From positions 507,356-571,355 of the forward strand of contig NZ_NQMN01000002.1 in NCBI RefSeq assembly GCF_002272945.1: a stretch of DNA of 64,000 bases, given 5' to 3'. The notes below the pieces were generated by a model, which saw only the letters and a program-made list of their open reading frames with translations, did not search any database and had not been told where the DNA came from. The stretch's first letter is position 1. Each line of letters starts with the position of its first letter. Source of the DNA: Mycoplasmopsis agassizii (GTDB lineage Bacteria; Bacillota_I; Bacilli_A; Mycoplasmatales; Metamycoplasmataceae). Both the position numbers and the translations under genes were made by a program. This document shows positions 1 through 9,604 of this stretch, in pieces.

Positions 1-111
1 TTGATGTTCTTTAAAAAACTTTTCAACTGTTTCAATTACAAAAGGATAAGTGTAGCGATAAACACGCTGTTCAAATTCTTTATAACTAAGTGGCTCTGTA
101 ACTTTTTTCAT
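1..111 (-). CDS. N-terminus of an unidentified protein (cut by window edge)
   Basis: Only the first 37 codons are in the window; the reading frame leaves the left edge still open. The ATG at 109-111 follows an AAGGA ribosome-binding site, and a TATAAT -10 box lies on the minus strand at 122-127. The visible peptide starts MKKVTEPLSYKEFEQRVYRY and is charged and aromatic, without a signal peptide or membrane segment. I do not recognise the family, and too little is visible to assign a function. Confidence 0.6.
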   Translation of the reverse strand, partial: MKKVTEPLSYKEFEQRVYRYTYPFVIETVEKFFKEHQ

Positions 112-152
112 ATTAATCCTTATTATAAATAATATTAGTTAATTAACTGCAA

Positions 153-185
153 TAAAAAACCACTTAAAATATTAATTTTAAGTGG
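153..185 (-). terminator. Rho-independent terminator of the DUF2130 gene
   Basis: An 11-bp stem (160-170 with 175-185) with a 4-nt loop is followed on the minus strand by a T-rich run. It lies just past the stop codon at 209-211. Confidence 0.75.
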
Positions 186-208
186 TAGAAAATTAGTTGA
201 TTAATTAA

Positions 209-1972
209 CTATTTTTGATCTTCTTCATCTTCATCAATTACTTCAAATTCAGAATCATCTTCAGGTTCATAAACCTCAGTTTCTTTTTGAATCAGTCTAA
301 TTTGTTCTTTATTAGCTTGTTTTTCTTTTTCAATTGTTAATGGATCTTTAGGTTTTAATTTAGAAGTTGCTTCGATAAATTTTTCAGTATTTTCTAGTAG
401 ATCAATTGTTGATCTAATTGATTTTTCTTTAATAGTAACAGTAATACTTTTACGAATACTCTTAGTAGCTTTTTCAATTGTTTCAACTCTTCTCATAATT
501 GTATCTAATTCTGTTTGGATAATTCCAATTAGATTTTTAGTGATATGCAATTTTAATTCTTCAAAAAATTCTCTAATTGTTTCACGTGCTTTAAGATCCT
601 TAAATTCTGAATCACTAGCTATTTCTTCCCTTCTTCTAGCAAGTTCAAGCATGTCTCTTTTTTGATTGATAAAGAAGGTTAAGAAATAGTCTGGTCTCAT
701 TTCAAGCAATCTATCATTACCTGAAACAAATCGAACCATGAAGTTTTGTTCTTTTTCTAATTCAGTAATTAGAATTCCAAAATCAGCATTATTATTTTTA
801 CGATCTTTTTCTAGTTTCTCATAGAAGTCTCTGTTTTTTTGTTTCCCATTTTCAGATAATTCAGTTTTCATTTCAAGCACATATTTTCTTTCAAGTTTGT
901 CATTGTATAAAATTTCAAGAATAAAATCAGGCAAGGTATTATTGATTTTTTCAGCCTTTCTAAAAGATAAATTTTTATCCACTAAAAATTCTCTTGCTTG
1001 ACTTCATAAATAATTTTCTAATTCATTTCCACGAACTTTAATATTGCTTGTTAAGCGTGTTTGCGCTTTTTGCTCAGCTTCTTTTATCTGTTCATTTTTT
1101 TCTAGTAGTCGTTTTTCATATTCTTCAGAAATGAATTTTTTTTGCTCTTCGAAGCGTGCTTCTAATTGATTTGATTCTTCTTCTTTAATTTTTTTAATAA
1201 GTTCTTCTTTTTTACTTTCAAACTCTTGATTAAGTTTTGAGGTTAATTCATCTTTTAATCTTAATTTTTCAATTTCTAATTCTTTTTTAAGTTCATTTTC
1301 TTTTTGAAGCAATTCATTTGTTTTAAATTCCTTCTCTTTTTTTAGCTCATTTTCAACAGATAGTTTCTCTAATTCTAATTGATTACGTTGCTCTTTTAAA
1401 AATTCAAGACTCTTATTATGCTCATCTTGCATTTTAATTTTTTCATCTGCTGAAGCAAATTGTAATCTTGCTTTTTCAATTTTTAAAAGTTGATCAATTT
1501 CATTTTTCTTTGCGGCAATTTCGGCCTCTTTAGACTGTCGCTCACGTGTCAATTCTGCATCGATTACTTTTTTCTCATTTTCAACATTGTTAATTTGAAT
1601 TTGCAGATTAGTAATTTCTTTGCTTAGTTGTTCTGCTGATTTTCTCTCTCTTTCAGCAAGTTTCTCTTTTTCAGATTCGATTTTTTGCTTTTCAGCTTCT
1701 AATCTAATTCTGTCACTTTCAACTGCTTTGAATAAAGGACTATTTTTAACTAGTTCTTCTTTTTCCTTATCAGTTAATTCTCTTTTATTTGTTTTATTAA
1801 CAAATTCGAAAACTTTTTCCATTAAGTCTTCTCATGCTTTTTGATCTTGTTCTAAAAGATCATTTTTACTTGAAATTAATTCAGCAATAATTTCATTTAT
1901 GCTGATATGGCTATTATTAGTTACTAAAACTACTTTGCCATTAATAATTTCTAGTTTGAATTTTGGATTCAT
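209..1972 (-). CDS. DUF2130 domain coiled-coil protein
   Basis: 587 codons once two in-frame TGA codons are read as Trp. After a short N-terminal segment (about residues 1-55) there is a long Glu/Lys-rich coiled coil (about 75-310). The C-terminal domain has the DUF2130 hallmarks: a GNELENYLW motif, then a DFILEILYNDK strand and a VLEMKTE motif, which resembles a nuclease-like core. The function of DUF2130 proteins is not established; a DNA-associated or nuclease-like role is only an inference. The start at 1972 gives the longest frame. Nothing suggests an operon partner apart from the downstream terminator. Confidence 0.8.
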
Positions 1973-2082
1973 ATTTAACCACCTTGATGTATGTATATAA
2001 TTTTATTATTACTCGATTAAAAAAGAATTGTGGAAAAATCTGGAAGTTTTTAATAAGCCAATTTTAATGCTCAAAAAGCATT

Positions 2083-2112
2083 AAAAAATCTCTTCAAGTT
2101 TTTGAAGAGATT
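2083..2112 (-). terminator. Terminator of the LemA gene
   Basis: An 11-bp perfect stem (2087-2097 with 2102-2112) is followed on the minus strand by TTTTTT. It starts a few bases after the lemA stop codon. Confidence 0.8.
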
Positions 2113-2118
2113 AAAGTT

Positions 2119-2754
2119 TTAAATTGATAATGAAACGTCTTGTTTGTCAGTTGCTGAAGCAGCAAATAAAGGTAGTTGCATTAAGTTTTTAAAACCAGCA
2201 ACAACGCTTGCAGGTCATGAATACAATTGATTATTGTATTGTGTAACGTTCATATTATAGTTTCTTCTAGCAGCGGCTAGTTCTTTTTCAATATAAGTTG
2301 CTTGCTCCATCATTTGTTGAAACATTGATTCAGCTTTTAATTGAGGATAATTTTCAGCCACAGCCATTAAGCGACCAAAAGCTGAATTGATCATCGCATC
2401 AGCATCACCATAGTTATTTCTTGAAATATTCATATTTCTTAGTGAAGTAATTGCTTTTAAAGTTTCACCTTCATAGTTAACATAACTTTTTGTTGCATCA
2501 ACTAGTTTTGTTAAGGTGTCTTTACGGTTTTTCAAGTATGTATCGATACTTGAAGAAGCATTGTTAATGCTCATTTGTTGGCGATTAAATCAGTTACTTT
2601 TAACTACGTGGTAGATTAGTGGAATTATTAAGATTCATAAAATAATTCAAACTACTTTTGCACCAGTGCTCAGTTTAGCACTTCTTTCGGTGTTATCAAC
2701 GTTAGGGTTAAAACCTGCTTCTTTGCCTTCGTTATTAGGGTTTACCAAATTCAT
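2119..2754 (-). CDS. lemA: LemA family membrane protein
   Basis: 211 aa. A short N-terminal stretch is followed by one membrane helix around residues 30-50 (VVWIILWILIIPLIYHVV), then a long helical domain typical of LemA: an internal region with NRKDTLTKLVDATKSYVNYE, then VAENYPQLKAESMFQQMM and a late Asn-Tyr-rich helix (RRNYNMNVTQYNN). LemA proteins are anchored by one N-terminal helix with the helical bundle facing one side of the membrane; their function is unknown. The C-terminal part beyond TGA-encoded Trp is included. It stands alone, with its own terminator. Confidence 0.9.
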
Positions 2755-2853
2755 AAGGTCTCCTTTTTTTGATTTAAAAGATTATTTAAACATAGCAATC
2801 TTATCAAAAAAGCAGATTTAATTAAAAATATTAATTAAATCAAATGTTTTAGT

Positions 2854-2955
2854 TAGTTAAATTTTAGGCTCTAGGTTGCTAATTTTAACTATTAAATTAA
2901 GTTGGGGGTGTATATCAAAATTTATTAAAAATAAGTACTAATAGTTAAATTTTAG
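2854..2955. repeat. Pair of 14-bp direct repeats upstream of the sugar transporter
   Basis: TAGTTAAATTTTAG occurs at 2854-2867 and again at 2942-2955, 88 bp apart, with a related inverted copy between them (around 2880). They lie in the 327-bp gap between lemA and the XylF-like gene and could be regulator sites, but this is inference. Confidence 0.4.
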
Positions 2956-2973
2956 TGCTTTGGTATGAAAAAA

Positions 2974-3018
2974 CGGCATTTTTTTCACAATTTGATGAAA
3001 TTTTGAAAAAAATTGCCG
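2974..3018. promoter_or_regulatory. 45-nt near-perfect palindrome before the sugar ABC operon
   Basis: The stretch from CGGCA (2974) to TGCCG (3018) is almost its own reverse complement, with outer arms of about 14 bp (CGGCATTTTTTTCA against TGAAAAAAATTGCCG). It ends 64 bases before the chosen start of the XylF-like lipoprotein. It could be an operator, an RNA hairpin in the leader, or a terminator; there is no clean T run after it. Confidence 0.5.
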
Positions 3019-3081
3019 ACAAATTTGCGAAAGGAATAAAATATGACTATTAAATACATACAAACAAAGGATATTTTAATT

Positions 3082-4644
3082 ATGAAAAAAAGTTTTAAAA
3101 AATATATTTTATTACCAGCACTAGCGCTTAGTGCAGCTGCTGTAGCAGCAACAGCAATTGCTTGTGGTCAACAAGCTAGTTCATCATCAAAAGTACTTGA
3201 TGACTTGAAAGCGAACAAAGATTTACTTACAACATTATCGTTCACAGGTGATCTTGAAGTAGTTACAGGAACAAATGATAAAGCCGCTTTAGAAACCTGA
3301 TTCAAAGACAACAAAAGCAATACAACTCCAACTTTATCAACTACAACAAAAGCAACAAGAACTGCTGAGTTGACTAAAGCAGATGTAACTGTTGCTGCTC
3401 CAACAGATACGACTGTTAAAGTTGATGTTGTTGCAGTAGCATTTGATGGAACAGATTCATCTAAATTAAATGTTTTACTTAAAGCAACGAAAGGTGATTC
3501 ATCAGTTCACTTTGTAAAACAAATTACTGGTAAAGAAAAAAACGGAACAACTGGTGTTAGTTTAGGTCTATCAGTTGGTGACCCAACTAACCCTAGATGA
3601 AATGCAGCAAGAGACATCTTAAATACAGCTGCTAGAAACTATGGTTTTTCAGGAAGCACAACTAATATAGAAGGGCAAGCAGAGCAAAATAGTGCTTTAG
3701 AAACTGCCTTAAATAATGGGGCAAAAGGTATTTTAGTTTCAACAGTTGATGCAGATTCTTCTAAACCATTAGTTGATGCTGCAAAAGCTAAAAATGTACC
3801 ACTTGTTGCCTACGACCGTTTAATTACAGGTAGTTCAGACTATGATTACTACGTAACATATGATAATGAACGAGTAGGTGTGATGCAAGGATTTAGCTTA
3901 ATTAAGGGAATTTACAGTGCAACAGTTAATTTTGATAGTGCTAAATCAAATGCAGACAATATTAAAGCATTAGTTGATTATGTTAAAGAACACAAATTTA
4001 CATCAGCTAAATATATTTATTTATCTGCAGGTGCTCAAGAAGATAATAACTCAAAAATTTTCTTCGATGGAGCAATGAGTGTAATTAATGCAGCTAAAGC
4101 TGAAGACACAAACTTACTATTCTTAAATACCAATACAACATTTGCAGATGTTGCTACTCCTAAATGAATTGGTGAAAATGCTGCAAAGAAATTTACTCCA
4201 ATTTGAAATAATGCAGGTACTGAAAAACAATCAAATTTAGTAGGTATTTTAGCACCTAATGATGGTGTTGCTAACGCATTAGCAACTGAATTATCAAATA
4301 TCGGTGGTGGAAACACTAAATGACAATCAGTTTATATTACTGGACAAGATGGTAATACAGAATCATTAGAGTCATTAAGAGCAAAAAATAGTAAAATTGA
4401 CATGACTATTAAAAAAGCAGATGAACCACTTTCTAGAGCTGGTGTTGCAATTTTAACATTACTTGCTGCATATCCAAATGCAACTAAAGATCAAATTCAT
4501 GCATGATTAAAAATCAGTAACCCTAATGATAATTTTGTAATTAACACAACCTCATATAAAGCTCAATCAAAAGCAATCACAACAATTCTGCTTTCTCCAA
4601 CAATTGTTACTCAGGATAATGTTGCTACAGAATTTCCAAAATAA
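3082..4644 (+). CDS. XylF-like sugar-binding lipoprotein of an ABC transporter
   Basis: 520 aa. The signal peptide ends in the lipobox AATAIAC (Cys28), so the mature protein should be lipid-anchored outside. After about 130 Ala/Thr/Lys-rich residues without clear similarity comes a periplasmic-binding-protein fold very like xylose-binding XylF: SVGDPTNPRWNAARDIL, then NGAKGILVSTVD, then VPLVAYDRLITG, and a second lobe with APNDGVANAL and ITGQDGN. It is the binding component for the ATPase and permease immediately downstream. The exact sugar is not known. The ATG at 3082 follows an AAAGGA site; an in-frame ATG at 3043 also has one and would add 13 residues. Confidence 0.85.
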
Positions 4645-4662
4645 TTCTTAAATCTATAACTA

Positions 4663-4700
4663 TAAAAAGATTTAACCTTTTGAGTTAAATCTTTTTATAA
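4663..4700. terminator. Hairpin between binding protein and ATPase genes
   Basis: A 13-bp stem (4663-4675 with 4684-4696) ends in a T run. It is a good terminator shape, yet lies between genes of one transporter. Partial read-through would give more binding protein than ATPase, a common arrangement; that role is inferred. Confidence 0.65.
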
Positions 4701-4713
4701 AGTAAGGAAAAAT

Positions 4714-6321
4714 ATGCAAACAAACATTGTTCAAAATACTTCAAAATCTAAATCAGTTAATAATAACGACATTATTTTGAAACTAGATAAGATAACTAAA
4801 ACATATCCTGGTGTAACTGCCTTAAGTGATGTTTCTTTTCAAGTAAGAAGAGGTAAAATTCTTTCGCTAATTGGAGAAAATGGTGCTGGAAAAAGTACTT
4901 TACTAAAAGTTATTTCTGGGGTTATTCCTTCAACAGCACATGAAGGTACAGTTTATTTTGATGGCGAAAGATCAAGGTTCCAATCAATCGGTGATTCAGA
5001 GAGTAAAGGAATTGCAATTATTCACCAGGAACTTTCAATATCACCATTTCTACCTGTTTATGAAAATGTTTTCATGGGTCACTACCGTAAAAAATATGGT
5101 GTTCTTAAATGAAGCGAAATGATTAGAGAATCAAAAAAATGGCTTGATCTAGTAGGTTTAACTAATGTTAATGTTGAAGACATAGCAGGAAATTTATCAG
5201 TTGCGCAGCAACAGTTAGTTGAAATTGCTAAAGCGCTTAGCCAAGATTCGAAATTATTGATTTTAGATGAACCAACATCATCATTAAATGATAAAGACAG
5301 TTATAAGTTGCTGGATTTAATGAAGAAATTACGTGACGAGCAAAACATTACTTCTATTTTCGTATCCCATAAATTAAATGAAGTTGAATATGTTGCTGAT
5401 GATATTGTTGTTATTCGTGATGGAAAATTTATATCTTCATACAATAATGAAGAAACAAAAATTACTGAGCAACAACTTATTAAAGACATTGTCGGTCGTT
5501 CGTTAGAAGCTAAATTTCCACCTAAGCCAGAAAATCGTAAGATTGGTGAAGAGACCTTAAGAGTTGAAAATTTTAAAGTTCAGCACCCTAAATTTAGCGA
5601 TGTTTATGTCGTAAAAAATGGTTATTTCAATGTTAAAGCGGGAGAAATAGTCGGCTTATCAGGGCTAGTAGGATCGGGTCGATCTGAACTTGCTTTATCA
5701 GTTTTTGGAAAACAATTTGGAACGATTGAAAAGGGCGAAATTTATGTTAACAAGAAAAAAGTTAATATTAAAAGACCTCTTGAAGCCATTAAAATGGGAC
5801 TGATGTATGCTTCCGAGGACCGTAAATTAACAGGTCTAATTCAGATGTTTACAATCGATAATAATATTGGTTCAGCATCACTGCATCTTTACACAAAAGC
5901 TTCGATTTTACAACATAACAAGCTTGTAAAAAACTCGATGGATCTAAAAGAGAAACTAAAAATTAAAGTTCCAGATATTCAATATAATGTTGAAACTCTT
6001 TCAGGTGGTAACCAACAAAAAGTCGTTATTGCCAAAGCCTTAACAACTAAATTTCAAACATTAATTATTGATGAACCAACTAAAGGAATTGACGTTGGTT
6101 CAAAATACGAAATTTATAAAATTATTTTTGATTTAGCAGCAGCAGGCAAAAGCGTGATTGTCATTAGTTCAGAATTAGAAGAATTAATTGGTTTAACAGA
6201 TCGCATTTTTGTCATGGATGGTGGCTATGTCAAAGGCGAAATTAAAACTAGCGAAGCAACACAAGAAAAGATTTTTGAAATCTCTGTTAGAAAGGTAAAT
6301 CAAAATGTCGAAAAAGAATAA
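4714..6321 (+). CDS. Sugar ABC transporter ATP-binding protein, XylG/MglA type
   Basis: 535 aa with two nucleotide-binding domains in one chain, as in XylG, RbsA and MglA. NBD1: Walker A GENGAGKS (about 54-61), signature NLSVAQQQ (about 160), Walker B LLILDEPTS (about 181-189). NBD2: a variant Walker A GLVGSGRSE with Arg for Lys, as is usual in this family, then signature LSGGNQQK (about 429) and Walker B LIIDEPTKG. It is cytoplasmic and energises sugar uptake with the binding protein before it and the permease after it. One TGA-Trp codon at about residue 133. It overlaps the permease gene by 17 bp, implying translational coupling. Confidence 0.93.
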
Positions 6322-7651
6322 TATTAGTCCAGTTGGTGACTTTTTTGCTCAAACAAAATCAAGCATTAATAAAGTTCTAGATACTGTTAGCGATAAAATT
6401 AAAGAACAAAAAGCAAAGTATCGAGCAACTACTTATTATAAAAAAACCAGCCCTTATACAAGGTTTATCAAAAAGCATTTGAATCGTAATTCGATGTACT
6501 ACATTTTGCTGTTTGTAGTTGTCTTATTCTCAATTTGAACTAGCATAAGTTCTACTTCTCACCTTTTAGCACCAGATCAATTCTCAACAATGTTAAGAGG
6601 TAATATTCAGATTGTTTTAATCAGCTTACCAATGCTTTGAGTTATTATTAGTGGTAACATTGACTTATCAGTTGGAAGGCTCTTTGGTTTAGTTGGTTAC
6701 ATTGCAGTTAGAACATATATCGAAACTAATGGTTCGCTAGCTGCTGCCTTCTTTACTGCCATAGCAGTTGGACTAGCAATTGGTGTAACTACAGGATTTT
6801 TAGTAGGGTACTTAAAAATTCCAGCATTCATTGTTACTTTAGGTGGAATGCTATTATTTCAGGGATTACTATTATATTTATCAGAAGGTAAAACAATTTT
6901 ATCTTCTTCAGCAGCACAAGGAATAGACGGGCAGTCATTTAAAGATTTTACACTTCTAACTATCGATTTTAATTTAGGTAGTGAAGAATCTAAATTTTAT
7001 ATCATTGCTTTCTTATTATTTATGATAATTGGTGTATTAGTTGTTGTAGCGAATGTTTTTGGATTTATTCAAAAGAAAAAATTTGGTCTTAACCCAGGTC
7101 ACATAGCATTTTTAATTGTTAAACAAGTGTTTGTAATCGGATTTTTCTTAGCAATTGCACTGTTATTAGCAACGTCTAATTTTGGGTTGCAGTTATACAT
7201 TCTTTACGCTGTCATAATTATTGCAATCTTCATGTTTATTTCTAAAAATACTCGTTTTGGTAGAGCGATCTATGCAATCGGTGGAAATAAAAAAGCAGCT
7301 GCTTTATCAGGGGTAAATGTGCAACTTACAACTATGATGATCTTTGTTGTAATTGGTGTAGTAAGTGGATTCACTGGTTTAGTATTTGCTTCAATTCAGC
7401 AAGCTATTGTTGCAGGTGCTGGTGCTTCTCAAGAATTAACTGTTATCTCATCAGTGTTTGTCGGGGGTGCTTCAGTTTCGGGTGGAATTGGTACAGTTGT
7501 AGGAACTATTATTGGTTCATTCATTATTAACTTTATCCAATTGGGTATGAACATTCTTGAACAACAAGCTGCTTTCATTAACATTATTCAAGCAGCAATT
7601 CTAGTTTCAGTCGTGGCATATGACACTTTAACTAGAAGAAAAGTTTCATAG
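6305..7651 (+). CDS. Sugar ABC transporter permease, XylH-like
   Basis: 448 aa. A charged cytoplasmic extension of about 70 residues precedes eight to ten membrane helices. Family motifs include VIISGNIDLSVGRLFGLVGY near helix 2-3, GYLKIPAFIVTLGGMLLFQG, and the conserved FGRAIYAIGGNKKAAALSGV loop that contacts the ATPase, followed by SVFVGGASVSGGIGTVVGT. This is the BPD_transp_2 (ribose/xylose/galactose) permease family. It is the last gene of the three-gene operon and is followed by a terminator. The long N-terminal extension is a mycoplasma feature without an obvious role. Confidence 0.92.
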
Positions 7652-7672
7652 TTTATTAACTTTAAAACATAT

Positions 7673-7705
7673 AAAAAAGCGAGTTCTAGCTCGCTTTTAT
7701 TTTTT
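7673..7705 (+). terminator. Terminator of the sugar ABC operon
   Basis: Stem AAAAAGCGAG / CTCGCTTTTA with a 6-nt loop, followed by TTTTT. It may also serve the minus-strand tpx gene, whose stop is at 7719-7721. Confidence 0.8.
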
Positions 7706-7718
7706 GACTTTTTAAGTT

Positions 7719-8213
7719 TTACTTAATCAGTTTATCTAGTTCACTATTAACTTCTTCGAAGTTAATTTGATCATGAATATTAGTATTTGCTGTGACAAAT
7801 TTTACAACTGAATTTTCATCAACAATAATTACACCACGGTTTAATAAGTGTAGTTTATCAACTAGAAAACCAGTTTTTTTACCAAAATCTAGGTATCTTC
7901 AATCACTTAGAGTGTCAACGTTTTCAACGCCGTGTGCTCCACATCAATCTGCTAGTGTAAAAGGTAAGTCTAGTGAAATTGAAACAACATCAACTTTATC
8001 AGCATACTTTTCAGCAATGATACTTAGACCACGAGTTTGCTCATCACAAATTTTTGTACTAATAGCAGGAAAAGGTGAAACAACAGTCACTTTTTTTGCT
8101 TTAAAATCAACTTCTTCTAAATCACGATTAACTGCTTTAAAAGATAGTTTTTCTCCCACTTTAATTAGTTCTTTAACAGTATTGTATTTAACTTTTTTAA
8201 ATTCTGTTTGCAT
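7719..8213 (-). CDS. tpx: Thiol peroxidase
   Basis: 164 aa, the usual Tpx length. This peroxiredoxin reduces H2O2 and organic peroxides using thioredoxin. The peroxidatic Cys is Cys56 in SPFPAISTKICDEQT (compare FPDINTSVCAKQT in other Tpx) and the resolving Cys is Cys91 in DLPFTLADWCGAHGVENV, just after the Tpx-specific ISLDLPF stretch. The Trp before Cys91 is TGA-encoded, so a standard-code reading truncates the gene. It is a single gene on the minus strand. It is relevant to the H2O2-forming GlpO at 60020-61171. Confidence 0.93.
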
Positions 8214-8293
8214 TTATAAATCATTAATATTTCAATATTAATGAATCCTTTCTGAATATATATAATCATTATACAACTTTTAAAAAAAGTAAA

Positions 8294-8325
8294 GCAATTA
8301 AATAAAAAATTTTTTATTTAATTGC
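8294..8325. repeat. Perfect 15-bp inverted repeat, AT-rich
   Basis: GCAATTAAATAAAAA at 8294-8308 is exactly inverted at 8311-8325 with a 2-nt spacer. It lies in the promoter region between the divergent tpx and the coiled-coil gene. It could be a protein-binding site or a cruciform. Confidence 0.55.
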
Positions 8326-8498
8326 GTTAGTATCTATCAATTTTGACAAGCAATTTTAGTGTTGATCAGGATGAATTAATTAAAGACATTCAAAGCAGTT
8401 TTATTTTGTAAAACACTTTTATTGGTTCATTAAAATAACCAATTTGTCATACTAATATGAAAAAAACTGAAAAAAAATTAATAGCAATTTTCTTTGGT

Positions 8499-8504
8499 TA
8501 TAAT
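8499..8504 (+). promoter_or_regulatory. -10 box giving an almost leaderless mRNA
   Basis: TATAAT ends 8 bases before the ATG at 8513, so transcription should begin at or within a few bases of the start codon. No convincing -35 or ribosome-binding site is visible. Confidence 0.5.
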
Positions 8505-8512
8505 TAAGTAAT

Positions 8513-9079
8513 ATGAGTAATGAAAAACCAGCAAAATTTAAAAAAGGTAATTGCGATAAAGCAGTTAAAGAACTAGATAAAGCATACGATCTTGAAGAGG
8601 TTAAAAATCATCTAACTGCAGATGATCGAACAGGTAATATTCTTTATGAATATAGTGCAATGGGTACTCCTAAACAGTTTGAACCACCTATCGACCCACC
8701 AGGACAACCTGGTAGAGGGAATGGAAATGGTGAGAATTTGCAATGATGACAAAAGTGAACTTTAGAGAAGATCAAAGAATCAGCAGCAACAACTGTTGCC
8801 ATTTTACGACATGAAATGAAGCAAATGGAAAAAAGAATAGAAAAAAAGTTTGACGCTAAATTAATGCAAATGGAAAAGAGACAAGAAAAAAAGTTTGACG
8901 CTAAATTAATGCAAATGGAAAAAAGAATAGAACAAAAGTTTGACGCTAAATTAGAAAAAGTAGCAAATGAGATTCGTTCAGAAATGAAAGAAGGTTTTGA
9001 AAAAGCTGAAAAACAAAATAAAGATACAAATGATAAACTTGAAGCAATTTTAGAATTGCTTAAAAAGAAAGATAAATAA
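8513..9079 (+). CDS. Coiled-coil repeat protein, function unknown
   Basis: 188 aa once two adjacent TGA codons are read as Trp (LQWWQKW, about residues 77-83). The N-terminal third is charged; a Gly/Pro hinge (PPIDPPGQPGRGNGNGE) follows. The C-terminal half is an uninterrupted coiled coil built on a 15-residue unit, MEKRIEKKFDAKLMQ, present almost three times (8825-8953). The pattern recalls repeat coiled-coil families of mycoplasmas (such as the DUF16-type proteins), but I cannot place it in one. There is no signal peptide, so it is probably cytoplasmic. A terminator shared with the downstream RNA gene follows at 9121-9155. Confidence 0.75.
8825..8953 (+). repeat. 45-nt tandem repeat inside the coiled-coil gene
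   Basis: Units at 8825-8869 and 8870-8914 plus a partial third at 8915-8953 are nearly identical in DNA, which suggests recent duplication. A 45-nt unit is 15 codons, so copy-number change would keep the frame. Confidence 0.85.
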
Positions 9080-9121
9080 AATATTTATCTAGTTAACAGT
9101 CTGTTAATGTATTTTAGTAAA

Positions 9122-9324
9122 TAAAAAAGAGCCCAAAAAAGGCTCTTTTTTTCTGCCGCTTGTTGACAGCCCAATCCAATCACTTGAGGACATACTAGTT
9201 AGCCAGTCTTATAAAACTCTTTCTCATATCTTATGCCTTTAGCAACTTCTATCACCGCAATGGGGCGTACTAAGTGATAGCTTTAACACTAATGTGGGGG
9301 ATTATTGATACGCAAAATACGTAC
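9122..9324 (-). ncRNA. Structured small RNA, copy 1 (unidentified)
   Basis: Predicted transcript from about G9324 to the terminator at 9122-9155 (stem GAGCC/GGCTC, then six T). Visible helices, 5' to 3': a UACGU/GCGUA hairpin; CUAUCAC/GUGAUAG with a 16-18 nt loop holding UAGUACGCCCCAUUGC; a short CAUA/UAUG hairpin; AGUUUU/AAGACU; CUGUC/GGCAG; and the terminator. The first hairpin and the AGUU/AGCU-type stem keep pairing despite sequence differences from copy 2. It lacks the hallmark sequences of RNase P RNA, tmRNA and SRP RNA. Function unknown. Confidence 0.75.
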
Positions 9325-9330
9325 TAAATA

Positions 9331-9359
9331 ATTATACAGAAAAATTAATTTCTTGTAAA
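9331..9359 (-). promoter_or_regulatory. Promoter of small RNA copy 1
   Basis: On the minus strand, TTTACA and TATAAT are separated by exactly 17 bp, a near-consensus sigma-70-type promoter. Confidence 0.85.
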
Positions 9360-9390
9360 TCTTTAGAGCAATTTAAAAATTTAAGTCAAT

Positions 9391-9598
9391 AAAAAAGAGC
9401 CCAAAAAAGGCTCTTTTTTTCTGCCGCTTGTATGACAGCCCAATCCGACACTTGAGGACACGCTAGTTAGACAGCTAAATAAAAATTTAACTCTTTCTCA
9501 TATCTCATGCCTTTAGCAACTTCTATCACGGCAATGGGGCGTACTATGTGATAGCTTTAACACTAATGCGGCTTATTAATTTATACGCAAATGCGTAC
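9391..9598 (-). ncRNA. Structured small RNA, copy 2 (unidentified)
   Basis: Predicted transcript from about G9598 to the terminator at 9391-9420. It has the same helices as copy 1. Its first hairpin is UACGC/GCGUA, where the U-G pair of copy 1 becomes C-G. The third stem is longer (AGUUAAAU/AUUUAGCU against AGUUUU/AAGACU), still paired. The single-stranded blocks UAGUACGCCCCAUUGC, GUUGCUAAAGGCAU and GUGUCCUCAAGUG (U/A/G variants) are kept, so these may be the functional parts. Confidence 0.75.
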
Positions 9599-9604
9599 TA
9601 AATA

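Noticed and set aside
1620..1844. Plus-strand 74-codon ORF inside the DUF2130 gene
   Set aside because: Antisense of a Glu/Lys-rich coiled coil, which always yields Ser/Phe/Leu-rich shadows.
209..1972. Two separate genes or a frameshift in the DUF2130 gene, and many other apparent breaks
   Set aside because: Each break is a TGA in frame, at a Trp position of the family; reading UGA as Trp restores single full-length genes.
4663..4700. End of the sugar transporter transcript, making the ATPase a separate operon
   Set aside because: No promoter is visible between the hairpin and the ATPase gene, and the genes form one transporter, so read-through is more likely.
7792..8241. Plus-strand 149-codon ORF across tpx
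   Set aside because: Antisense to tpx, whose two catalytic Cys motifs are clear on the minus strand.
8825..8953. CRISPR-like short repeats
   Set aside because: Units are adjacent without spacers, 45 nt long, in frame and encode a coiled coil.
9122..9324. Copy 1 RNA as tmRNA or a small mRNA (it contains ATG and a 10-codon ORF, MRKSFIRLAN)
   Set aside because: No CCA end or T-arm, no ribosome-binding site, and in copy 2 the same ORF stops after four codons.
9122..9598. RNase P, SRP or 6S RNA identity for the duplicated RNA
   Set aside because: The conserved RNase P (GAGGAAAGUCC) and SRP (GGAAG/GCAGCC) sequences are absent, and the ends do not pair into a 6S-like rod; duplication would also be unusual.
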